A stretch of DNA of 64,000 bases from Streptomyces sp. NBC_00271 (GTDB lineage: Bacteria > Actinomycetota > Actinomycetes > Streptomycetales > Streptomycetaceae), in the NCBI RefSeq assembly GCF_036178845.1, contig NZ_CP108070.1, positions 1,054,001-1,118,000 on the forward strand. Direction: 5' to 3'. Below the pieces are notes generated by a model. That model was not told the DNA's origin. It did not search any database and was given only the letters and a program-made list of their open reading frames with translations. The number at the start of each line of letters is the position of its first letter. The stretch's first letter is position 1. Shown here piece after piece: positions 18,033 through 25,959 of this stretch. Position numbers and translations under genes: made by a program.

Positions 18033-18482
18033 TCAGCCCTTGAGCTTGAGGAGAATGCGGGCCAGTTCTTCGAGCTCGGCCGGGTCCAGCCTGTCCGCCA
18101 GGACCGGAGACAGGGTTTCACGGCGGGCGGCGTCCGCGCGCTCGAAGAGGTCACGGCCCTGCGGCGTGATGGTCACCTCGACGGATCTGGCGTCGCTGGC
18201 CGAAGGGGCGCGGGTGACCAGTTCGCGGGCCTGGAGGGCGTCGATCACCCGTGAGACCTGGCTTCGGCTGATCAACGCACAGGAGCCGAGATCGGTGGCC
18301 GACAGCGGCCCGTCCTGGTGGTAGAGCCAGAGCAGTACCTCGAACCAGGAGGCCGGCAGGCGGAACTCCTCCTCCAGTCGGGCGCTCGCGCGTGAGGTGA
18401 GGGCACTGCTCACCCCTACGAGGCGGTAGTACGCCTGGTCCTCGACAGGCAGTTCTGCCTGCTTGAGCCTGATGTCCGTCAC
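18033..18482 (-). CDS. MarR-family transcriptional regulator
   Basis: 149 residues, GTG start. The winged-helix part is LSATDLGSCALISRSQVSRVIDALQARELVTRAPSASDARSVEVTITPQG. Divergent from the SDR gene with 77 bases between starts, where two related palindromes lie. It probably represses both genes. Confidence 0.86.
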   Translation of the reverse strand: MTDIRLKQAELPVEDQAYYRLVGVSSALTSRASARLEEEFRLPASWFEVLLWLYHQDGPLSATDLGSCALISRSQVSRVIDALQARELVTRAPSASDARSVEVTITPQGRDLFERADAARRETLSPVLADRLDPAELEELARILLKLKG

Positions 18483-18500
18483 CAGGCGAGTCTACCAATT

Positions 18501-18543
18501 TGCGTGCACGCACACACAACCCTAATATGTGTGTGTACACGCA
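18501..18543. promoter_or_regulatory. Twin MarR operators
   Basis: TGCGTGCACGCA (18501-18512) is a perfect palindrome; TGTGTACACGCA (18532-18543) is a close relative with the palindromic core GTGTACAC. Centres are 31 bp apart, about three helical turns, and the two sites with their CA-rich flanks also form a larger inverted repeat. Confidence 0.72.
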
Positions 18544-18559
18544 ACCATGGAGGTTCGTC

Positions 18560-19387
18560 ATGAAGATCGCCCTCGTCACCGGCACGTCGACCGGCATCGG
18601 TCTGGAAACCGCCGTACTCGCCGCAAAGGCGGGCTACGAGGTCATCGCGACCATGCGGAACACCGACACGGCCGCGGCACTGCTCGAGCGGCTGCCCGAC
18701 GCCGACGTCCGACAGCTCGACGTGACGGATCCGGACTCGGTCAGGGCCTGCGTCGACGGCGTGATCGCCGACCACGGACGGTTGGACGCGCTGATCAACA
18801 ACGCCGGGGCCGGACACCTCGGCACCATCGAGCTGGAGAGCGTCGACGACGTCCGCGACGTCATGGAGGTCAACTTCTTCGGAGTCGTCCAGGTGACCAA
18901 GGCCGCGCTGCCGCACCTTCGCGCCGCCGAGGGGCGTCTGATCACGGTCACCAGCGTCGGAGGCGTCGTCGGCCAGCCGTTCAACGAGGCCTATTGCGCC
19001 GCCAAGTTCGCGGTCGAGGGCTGGATGGAGAGTCTCGCCCCGGTCGTCGGCAAGCTCGGTGTCGCGGTGAGTGTGATCGAGCCCGGCGCGGTGGCCACCG
19101 AATTCGTCGCGAACGTACGGGCCGACCGGGACGTCGAGGCCCTGGTCGCCGGAGCCGGGGACTACCAGTCGGTGATCAACGGCTATCTGGCCCGCACCCA
19201 GCAGGCGTTCTCCGCGGCGCAGTCGGCCCGGGAGTGCGCGGAGACCGTCGTGGGCGCTCTGACCGCCGCCGAGCCCCGGTTCCGCTACCAGAGCTCCGAG
19301 TCCGCGGCCGGCTTCACCGCGGTCAAGCTGGCCGACACCGACGGCTCGGCCGTACAGGCTCTGACCGCCTCCTGGCTCGGGGCGTGA
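18560..19387 (+). CDS. Short-chain dehydrogenase/reductase
   Basis: 275 residues, Rossmann fold. Cofactor loop VTGTSTGIGLETA near residue 5, structural NNAGAGHLG near residue 80, and the catalytic Ser in TVTSVGGVVG with YCAAKFAVEG (Tyr-x3-Lys). GGAGG lies before the ATG. Divergent from a MarR repressor, so probably induced by its own substrate class. Substrate unknown; resembles the oxidoreductase group of SDRs acting on lipids or small carbonyls. Confidence 0.87.
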   Translation: MKIALVTGTSTGIGLETAVLAAKAGYEVIATMRNTDTAAALLERLPDADVRQLDVTDPDSVRACVDGVIADHGRLDALINNAGAGHLGTIELESVDDVRDVMEVNFFGVVQVTKAALPHLRAAEGRLITVTSVGGVVGQPFNEAYCAAKFAVEGWMESLAPVVGKLGVAVSVIEPGAVATEFVANVRADRDVEALVAGAGDYQSVINGYLARTQQAFSAAQSARECAETVVGALTAAEPRFRYQSSESAAGFTAVKLADTDGSAVQALTASWLGA

Positions 19388-19608
19388 GAGCTGCAGGTCG
19401 ACGACCACCTTGCCCACGTCGGCTTCGGCGACCGCTCCAACATGCCGCCTCAGGGGCGGCGCGTCGCGTTCGGCGGACACCGGGAGCCGAAGGCGCCGTA
19501 GAAGCCCCGTCGGCCTGCGAGCTGGTATCCGGACATTCAAGCGGTGCGCCTCAGTTACGGCTTCCCCAAGTCATGATGCCTTCGTGGTGAGCTGGGCATG
19601 ATGGGTAC

Positions 19609-20004
19609 ATGACGATGGCCTTGCGCGCCATGGCGCAACTGGCGAGTTGGCCGGACCTCACGGAGACACCGCCAAGCTGTGGCACGGGGCGGGCACTGAG
19701 CACGGTCCAGAACGAGATCGTCCACTTCCATACGGACCAAGACGTTGACCTGCACCTCACCGCCCGCGCCATCCGGCGTTTCGAAGACCACCTCAGGGGC
19801 GCGACCGCGTTCCGTCTGGTGCCCGGTTCGCCTTGGGTGACGACACGCCTCGAAGTCGAGACGGACATGGACCTGCTGTTGACCCTGGTGAGCCTCGCTC
19901 TTCAGGCCCATCAGGCGTGGCCGGTTTCCCGCGATACGCCGTCGGCCAAGTGTAATGATCAGCAGGACATGGCGCTTCCGCGTAACAATTCCAGCGGAAG
20001 CTGA
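19609..20004 (+). CDS. DUF5519 (luciferase-domain-like) protein
   Basis: 131 residues. The pattern WPDLTETPPSCGTGRALSTVQNEIVHFH, DLHLTARAIRRFEDHL and WVTTRLEVETDMDLLLTLVSLALQAH fits the small DUF5519 family common in Streptomyces (binding phosphate-rich surfaces or lipid; function unproven). Its last 25 residues lose the family pattern and overlap the upstream end of the next gene, so the C-terminus may be altered. Confidence 0.65.
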   Translation: MTMALRAMAQLASWPDLTETPPSCGTGRALSTVQNEIVHFHTDQDVDLHLTARAIRRFEDHLRGATAFRLVPGSPWVTTRLEVETDMDLLLTLVSLALQAHQAWPVSRDTPSAKCNDQQDMALPRNNSSGS

Positions 20005-20032
20005 GGAGCACATCTTTCAGGCAGGGGACGTC

Positions 20033-20239
20033 GTGGCTGTCGAGACGCGCGAGGAAGACGCCATCCGCGGAGTCGTCGAACGTCTCACGAGCGCCTACGA
20101 CAAGACGTGTACGCCCGAACAGGTCGAAGCGGCTGTAGCCAAGGCACACACTGCCTTCAGTGAGCGGCCCGTGCGCGACTTCGTTCCGGTCCTGGTCGAA
20201 CGCAAGGCGCGCGCCCTTTTGAACGAGGCCGCGGGCTGA
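20033..20239 (+). CDS. Three-helix bundle dimerisation domain protein (DUF3562-like)
   Basis: 68 residues: EDAIRGVVERLTSAYDKTC, TPEQVEAAVAKAHTAF, VRDFVPVLVERKARALLNEA form three amphipathic helices. I chose GTG 20033 because AGGGGAC lies just before it and the protein then starts at the domain; a longer frame begins at 19955, overlapping the upstream gene. The function of the family is unknown. Confidence 0.6.
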   Translation: MAVETREEDAIRGVVERLTSAYDKTCTPEQVEAAVAKAHTAFSERPVRDFVPVLVERKARALLNEAAG

Positions 20240-20270
20240 CTTCGCGCTTCGCACGGCGGGACGCATCCTT

Positions 20271-20720
20271 GTGGCGGGTCTCGAGCTGTTCGCCGAGAAG
20301 CGGTTCAGCGGGACCTCGAGGAGAGCACGTGGACGACCCGACCGGAGGAGAACTGTCCGTAGCCGGAGGGACGTTGCGGTAAGTGGCTTCGGTAGCGGCC
20401 CCCTCACGGCCATCGCCGCACACGGCATCACCGCTTCCGGGATGTCGTTCCGCGCGGTGGCCCGGCATCTGCCCGCCGAGTGGAGCATGTACGCGCGTGA
20501 CCTACGCGGTCGTGGCGGCAGTGCCGCCGTGCCCGGCCCCTACGTCATCGGTCGGCACGCGGCCGATGTGTGCCGCGCCGCAGAGGAGTTCGGGCACGGC
20601 CGTCCGGTCGCGTTGACCGGGCAGTCGCTGGGCGCGTACGTCGCCCTGCGCGGTGCCGCCAACAGGCCCGAGCTCTTCGACCGGCTGCTGCTCATCGACG
20701 GCGGACCGCACCAAGCCCGA
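20271..20720 (+). pseudogene. Alpha/beta-hydrolase remnant with a TetR-like scrap in front
   Basis: The recognisable hydrolase part reads GPLTAIAAHGITASGMSFRAVARHL, WSMYARDLRGRGGSAAVPGPY and VALTGQSLGAYVALRGAANRPELFDRLLLIDGG, i.e. the oxyanion region and the nucleophile elbow GQSLG. The segment GELSVAGGTLR that should precede it is in another frame (shift near 20380), and the acid and His half is absent after about 20700. The first bases encode GLELFAEKRFSGTS, which looks like the start of a TetR helix-turn-helix. The region is therefore a mosaic of two broken genes. Confidence 0.6.
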
Positions 20721-20767
20721 ACCGACGCCCGCCCGGCCCCACCGCATGTCAGCCCGGGAGCAGTCGC

Positions 20768-21373
20768 TCACGCGTCCTTGCGCGTGCCGGGCTGATCGGA
20801 ACTGCCGCCGAGGACGTTGTCGATGTAGGCCGCAAGCGACGAACGCAGGCCTTCGGGCGTCATCTTCTGATCGTCGATCAGGTGCGCCACGAGGTCGGCG
20901 CGGATGGCGGCCAGCAGGGCGTGGGCGGTGAAATCCGCGTTGTGGACGCCGGGCACCTGTTCCAGTGCCGCACGGAGGATCTCGTGCCACCAGCCGTAGT
21001 GCTCGGCCTGGTAGGGGCTGCTGAGCCCGGCGTCCTCCGCGGCCGTCATCAGGTTCCGGTTCTCGATCTTGAAGCGCAGGGAGGCATCGAGGAGGTCCAA
21101 CACCCGCTGCCGCGATGAGGATCCGGCTGCGTCCTGCGCTTCCCGCACGGCTTGCTGCAGGGGGTCGAGGCGGGAGGCGATCACAGCGCCGATCAGGCCG
21201 GCGCGGTCGCCGAAGCGGCGGAAGAGGGTGCCCTTGCCCACACCCGCGGCCGCGGCGATGTCGTCCATCGACACGCTGTGGGGGCTGCTGCTGGCCGCGA
21301 AGAGGGCGTCGGCGGCAGCCAGGACGGCTTCTCGGTTGCGCAGGGCGTCCGCGCGTTCTGTGCGCTGGGCCAC
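20768..21373 (-). CDS. TetR-family repressor
   Basis: 201 residues, GTG start with AGGAGG four bases upstream. Helix-turn-helix: NREAVLAAADALFAASSSPHSVSMDDIAAAAGVGKGTLFRRFGDRAGLIGAVI. It is transcribed in the same direction as the three-gene SnoaL/NmrA/hydrolase operon upstream, whose promoter region carries twin CGGAC-N5-GTCCG sites; it is the nearest candidate for the protein that binds them. Confidence 0.85.
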   Translation of the reverse strand: MAQRTERADALRNREAVLAAADALFAASSSPHSVSMDDIAAAAGVGKGTLFRRFGDRAGLIGAVIASRLDPLQQAVREAQDAAGSSSRQRVLDLLDASLRFKIENRNLMTAAEDAGLSSPYQAEHYGWWHEILRAALEQVPGVHNADFTAHALLAAIRADLVAHLIDDQKMTPEGLRSSLAAYIDNVLGGSSDQPGTRKDA

Positions 21374-21510
21374 GGGGCCTCCTTGGTCTTCGGCCTGTCC
21401 CGGCCCCCGGGAATGATATGCGGTGGGTTCGCGTGAGTGGCGGCTCGCGCCCGGCCGCACCTCCCGCACCCAGGGGCGGCAGCCGAGCGTTCCGCCTGAC
21501 GCGCAACGCG

Positions 21511-22921
21511 TCAGATCGTGTCGTCGAGCCAGTCGAAGATACGCGCAACCGCCAGACGGAGGGCACCCGGGTGGCAGTGGGCGTCGCCGCCTTCTTCCTC
21601 GGTGAAGCTGAGAAGCGTCTTCGGTGCGGTGAGGCGCCGGTACAGCTTGCGCGGATCGGATTCCTCGGCGGTGGAATAGAACAGGTCGTCGGTCGCCTCG
21701 CACACCAGCACGGGGCAGGTGATCTTCCCGGCACTCCCGTCCTTATACCGAAGCTGCATGATCCGGACGCTAACACCCACCACCGACAACCCCGACCCGA
21801 TCAGCCGAACCCAGCCTCACCGGAACACTTCCGCACTGCCGCCATACGGGCAACACGGCCCGGACGAAGCATCCCCCGGCTCCGCCGGGCAGCCCTGCGG
21901 CCGCTCCGCGCCCACCCCGCCCCGCCCGGCACCGCAACACTCCGCGTCGCAGCCACAGGATGCACTCCACCCCCAGGCTGAACCCTGGAGCACTGCGCAA
22001 AGAGCCCGTGTACCGGACGTGATCGAAGGCCCAGCGCAGAATCGGGCTCCGCGCCCGGGCGTCGGCGATCAGGCGGTCCATTTCCTCGTCGTGCTCGGCT
22101 GCCGCGCGCCGGACGGCTTCTTCGTGCGGCAGCGGAAGGTGCGCGGTCAGGGCGGAGACGGCGTCGAAGACACCGTCGAGGGCGACGACGGCTGCCAGGC
22201 GCGGCTCGTAGGCGGCCGCGCGGGGCGCGAGGTAGCCGCCGAGACTGACGCCGAGCAGCGCGATGCGGGCGGGATCGACACCCGGGTCCCGGGTGAGGAA
22301 GTCCAGGACGGGACCGACCACGTTCTCCCAGTCCGGCCGGAAGGTCGGCCCGTCCCGGTGGATGGCTGCGGGCTGCCCTGGACCGTCGAACGTCAGGACG
22401 TGGTAGCCGCGTTCCTGTCCGCCGAGGGCGCCGGAGAAGTGCAGCTCCTCGGCGGCGCCGTCGAATCCGTTGTGCATCACCACGGCCGGCCTCGGGCCCT
22501 CGCCCGCCGCCCGGTAGAAGTAGCCGTGCAGCACGGTGTCCTCGTAGGGGATCTCCACGGGCGTGACGCCCGGGAAGTGGGCGATGGCGTCGCGGAAGCA
22601 GGAGACGCCGCGCTCGTAGGCGTGGTCGATGCGCGGGTCCTCGGGGTGGCCGTGGAGGAAGAACTCCGCCGCCCGGTAGTAGCTGGAGGCGCGCAGCAGT
22701 CCGTCGCGTGCGCTGACGGGATGGCTTCCGCGTGCCTCGGCCTCCAGGCGTTCGGCGGTGGAGAGCCAGGCGTCGTGCCAGCTCTCGTAGTCGCCGGGAG
22801 TGACGCGGGAGGCGGTGGCGATGACCTCGCCGACGTCCGAGCCGCCGTAGGCGGCGAGACCGAGGTTGCGCAGGGTCTCGAACCAGAAGGGTGGATCGTC
22901 ATGGAACATCAGCTGTTTCAT
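21511..22921 (-). pseudogene. Alpha/beta hydrolase split by ~0.2 kb of unrelated sequence
   Basis: The 5' part starts MKQLMFHDDPPFWFETLRNLG and runs with family pattern through HNGFDGAAEELHFSGA, LTFDGPGQPAA and ALLGVSLGGYLAPRAAA (nucleophile Ser) to about 21975, then becomes Gly/Arg-rich. The 3' part resumes near 21770 with LRYKDGSAGKITCPVLVCEATDDLF, LTAPKTLLSFTEEEGGDAHCH and ends at 21511; it supplies the acid and His. The intervening ~190 bases (about 21780-21970) have no such pattern and break the frame. The start overlaps the NmrA stop by ATGA. The intact relative resembles 2,6-dihydropseudooxynicotine-hydrolase-like enzymes. Confidence 0.75.
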
Positions 22922-23757
22922 GACAACTCCCGTTCGGCGAAGGCGCGGAACGTGCCCGGGGGGCGACCGGTGAGGCGCTGGACGGTGTCCGAGGTACGGT
23001 CCTCCGCGCCGTCGGCGATGGCACGGTCCATGCCGGCCAGCATGGTGGCGAACTCGAGTGGTATCTCCGCCGCCCAGCGGTCGCGCAGCTGCTCGAACGT
23101 CAGATGCCGGTGCTCGACGCGTCGGCCGGTGACCTCGGTGATGATCGCGGCGACATCGTCGTAGCTCAGCGCCTGCGGCCCGGTCAGGATCAGGTCGGCA
23201 TCGGGGGCCTGCTCGTCGGTCAGGGCGCGTACGGCGACGGCGGCGATGTCCTCCGCGTCGACGAACCCGACACGGCCGTCTCCCGTAGCCGTCAGGATGG
23301 CGCCGTCCTCGCGGATGCTGCGCGCGTGGGGGGTGAGGCCGGCGAAGTTCTGCATGAACCAGGACGGCCGCAGCACCGCCCACTGCTCGAACAGACCGGG
23401 CAGTGCCTGGTGGACCTGTCCCACCGCGGGACCGCCCGCGGGGATCGCCGATGAGCTGAGCAGCACCGCGCGGTGCACGCCCGCCGATCGGGCCTGACGG
23501 AGGAAGGGCAGCATGACCGCGGCCGGGTCCGAGGAGCCGATCGGCGGGATGAGGTAGACGCGGTCGACGCCGTCGAGGGCCTCACCGAAGGTCGCGGGCT
23601 CGTTCCAGTCGAAGCGGACAGCCTCCGCACCCTCCACCGGGGTGGCGCTTCGGCCGGCCGCCTTGACGCAGTGGCCCTCGGCGACCAGCCCGGCGACGAC
23701 ACGGCTACCGGTGGTGCCGGTGGCCCCGATGACCAAGGTGGCGCTGGGGGCGTGCAT
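22918..23757 (-). CDS. NmrA-like NAD(P)-binding protein
   Basis: 279 residues. N-terminal VIGATGTTGSRVVAGLVAEGH is the atypical Rossmann loop; RVYLIPPIG, AVLLSSSAIPAGG, WAVLRPSWFMQNFAG and VGFVDAEDIAAVAVRAL are typical of NmrA/HSCARG-like proteins, which act as reductases or redox-sensing regulators. It overlaps the upstream gene by one base and the downstream one by four, so all three are translationally coupled. Confidence 0.84.
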   Translation of the reverse strand: MHAPSATLVIGATGTTGSRVVAGLVAEGHCVKAAGRSATPVEGAEAVRFDWNEPATFGEALDGVDRVYLIPPIGSSDPAAVMLPFLRQARSAGVHRAVLLSSSAIPAGGPAVGQVHQALPGLFEQWAVLRPSWFMQNFAGLTPHARSIREDGAILTATGDGRVGFVDAEDIAAVAVRALTDEQAPDADLILTGPQALSYDDVAAIITEVTGRRVEHRHLTFEQLRDRWAAEIPLEFATMLAGMDRAIADGAEDRTSDTVQRLTGRPPGTFRAFAERELS

Positions 23758-24179
23758 CAGTTGGCTCCTACGAAGTCGGCGCCGGGCTGCTGAACGGCGA
23801 GAGGGTTCCAGTAGTCGCGGTAGGAGGTGATGCGTCCGTCCCTGACCGTGACCACGGCGATGTAAGTCATGTCGAAGGGACTGTCGGTCTCGACCAGGCG
23901 GCCGACTCCGCGCATCTCCACCACGATCGTCTCGGGGACGGTGGTCTGGTGGATCGTCACGTCGGGGAAGTCGTGGATGTCCACGTGGTCGGGGTAGTGG
24001 CGCATGTAGTCCCCGACGGCTTCCCGGCCCTCCAACCGCTCCGGCCAGCCCTGGGGCGCGAAGGGGAACTCGAGGACGCCGGCCTCGTCCCACAGGGCCA
24101 CCCAGCCGGGGATGTCCTTCTCCACCAGCAGTCGCAGACCGTGGCGGTAGAGCTCCGCGGCCGTCATTGGCATTGCCAT
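23757..24179 (-). CDS. SnoaL-like nuclear-transport-factor-2 fold protein
   Basis: 140 residues. GLRLLVEKDIPGWVALWDEAGVLEFPFAP, AVGDYMRHY, YIAVVTVRDGRITSYRDYWNPLAV show the cone-shaped NTF2 fold with the DGRI-YRDYWNP signature. Three ATGs occur in the first seven codons; I take the first. First gene of an operon controlled by twin operators just upstream. Such proteins may be cyclases, isomerases or carriers; substrate unknown. Confidence 0.78.
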   Translation of the reverse strand: MAMPMTAAELYRHGLRLLVEKDIPGWVALWDEAGVLEFPFAPQGWPERLEGREAVGDYMRHYPDHVDIHDFPDVTIHQTTVPETIVVEMRGVGRLVETDSPFDMTYIAVVTVRDGRITSYRDYWNPLAVQQPGADFVGAN

Positions 24180-24220
24180 GATCAAGGTTTCCGTTCTGCT
24201 CGAAGACACCCGAATGAAAG

Positions 24221-24266
24221 CGGACCGATAGTCCGTATACACTGGAGCATACGGACCGCCAGTCCG
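24221..24266. promoter_or_regulatory. Twin TetR-type operators
   Basis: CGGACCGATAGTCCG (24221-24235) and CGGACCGCCAGTCCG (24252-24266) are two copies of CGGAC-N5-GTCCG, exactly 31 bp apart. They lie 42-87 bases upstream of the SnoaL-like start, inside the probable promoter. Confidence 0.75.
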
Positions 24267-24303
24267 CTTCGCAAGCCTGAGCGCGACCGGTGACGCCGAC
24301 GGG

Positions 24304-25646
24304 TCACGGAGGGGCGATACGGGGCGCCAGCGCGGCGGCATCGAGTCCCGACAGCTCCTGCAGCGACCGTCTGCGCGGTTCGATGCGGAAGAGGTACGTC
24401 ACCAGGAAGCCGAGCGCGCTGGTGACCGCCACGCCGTAGAGCAACAGGCTCTCGCCGAGCCGCGCCAGGAGCACCGGGAACAGGAAGGTGCCCAGGGCCG
24501 CGCCCAACTTGCCGCACCCGGTGGCGAAGCCGTGGCCGGCGGCTCGCATTTCGGAGGGGAACACCTCGGCGGGCAGCGTGAAGGTGGTGGAGTTGGGGCC
24601 CAGGTTCATGAAGGTGTTGAACAGGGCGAACCCGACCACGACCATGGAGAGGTGGGCCTGCGGTCAGCCCGACAGCCCTCGTTCGCACTGGCCGGCGCCA
24701 ACAGCACGTTCATCGCCGATGACATCGCCGCCACCAAGGGCACCGCTGCCAGCAGGGTGGGGGTGAAGATGCCCACGCCGTAGGTGGCGATGTCCATCAG
24801 GAACCAGGGCACCGCGGTGAAGATCGTGCGCGGCCTCCACCGTCGGGAGAACAGTTGCGGCTGGAGGAACGCACGGAACCCCTCCGGGGGACCCTCCTGG
24901 CGTTCCCGGTCGGCACCGGTCACCGTCACGGGTACACCTGCGAGTGCCCGACCGATCTCGCGGGCTTCCTCCTCACGTCCGTTCTGGGCGAGCCAGCGCG
25001 GACTCTCCGGCACCGCGCGCCGCAGCCACATGATCAGGAGGGCGGGCAGCACGCCGAAGCCCAGCATGATCCGCCAGGAGTCGACCTCCGGCCGGACGTT
25101 GAGGACCACGACACCGACCACCGCGCCGAGCAGGATCCCGGCCGCCTGCAGACTGAACGCGCCCACCAACCACCGCCCACGGTTCTTGGACGGCAGGATC
25201 TCGGCGAGGTAGCCGGCGGCGATGGGATAGTCGAGACCGACCGCCAGCCCCAGAGCGAATCTGAACGCCGCCAGCGACCAGGCGTCCCAGGCGAGGGTGC
25301 ACAGCACCGAGAAGACGACGAACATCCACAGGTCCAGCCGGAAGATCCGGCTACGGCCGATCCGGTCCCCCAACGGCCCCAGCAGCGCGGCGCCGAACAT
25401 CGCACCGACGATCGCGGCAACCGAGATCAGTCCCTGCAGCGCGGAGCCGACCGCGAAGTCCCTGGCGACCAGCGGATTGGCCACCCCGATGATGAAGAAG
25501 TCGAAGCCGTCCAGCAGGATGCCCAGTCCCGCCAGCAGCCAGAACCGGACATGGAACCGGGACATCGGCGCGCCGTCCAGCGCCTCACCCAGCGGCATTG
25601 CACGAAGAGCAGCATGGTCGATCGCCGTCGCGGAATCGGTCGACAA
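24304..25646 (-). pseudogene. MFS sugar/acid transporter with internal deletion and frameshift
   Basis: The N-terminal part is well preserved: PMSRFHVRFWLLAGLGILLDGFDFFIIG, helices 2-6 with GDRIGRSR and LPSKNRGRW, and helix 7. It then breaks near 24680, and only helices 11-12 continue in another frame (FALFNTFMNLGPNSTTFTLPAEVFPSEMRAAGHG to the end at 24304). About 100 residues, roughly helices 8-10, are missing. A TTG at 25646 with AGGGA before it, or the ATG at 25598, is the likely start. Confidence 0.78.
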
Positions 25647-25959
25647 GACGTCCCTCACTCGAGCACGACATTCCAGGAATCCCCCGGGAGATCGTGCGGG
25701 AGCCGACCCGCCGCCACCATCGTCACGGACAGGTGGCGGACCGCGACGCTCGAACGGATTACCTCCTCTCCCCCATTCGACCGCCTGACATCCGCATGGC
25801 GGGGTCAACCCTCTGACCAGCGGGTTTCGTACAGGCGCGCCGAGGATTCTCATCACCCCGGGCATTCTCGTGAAGTTGGGGCGTTGTTCACCCGAACTCC
25901 GGGCGGCGGCCGGACAGTACGGCATCAATCCATGTCAGTCCCCCAAGGAGTTGCGCCTG

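Noticed and set aside
19397..19540. C-terminus of an oxidoreductase on the minus strand (GKVVVDL)
   Set aside because: Only about 20 residues look protein-like and the frame runs on without a stop into the SDR gene; too little to call.
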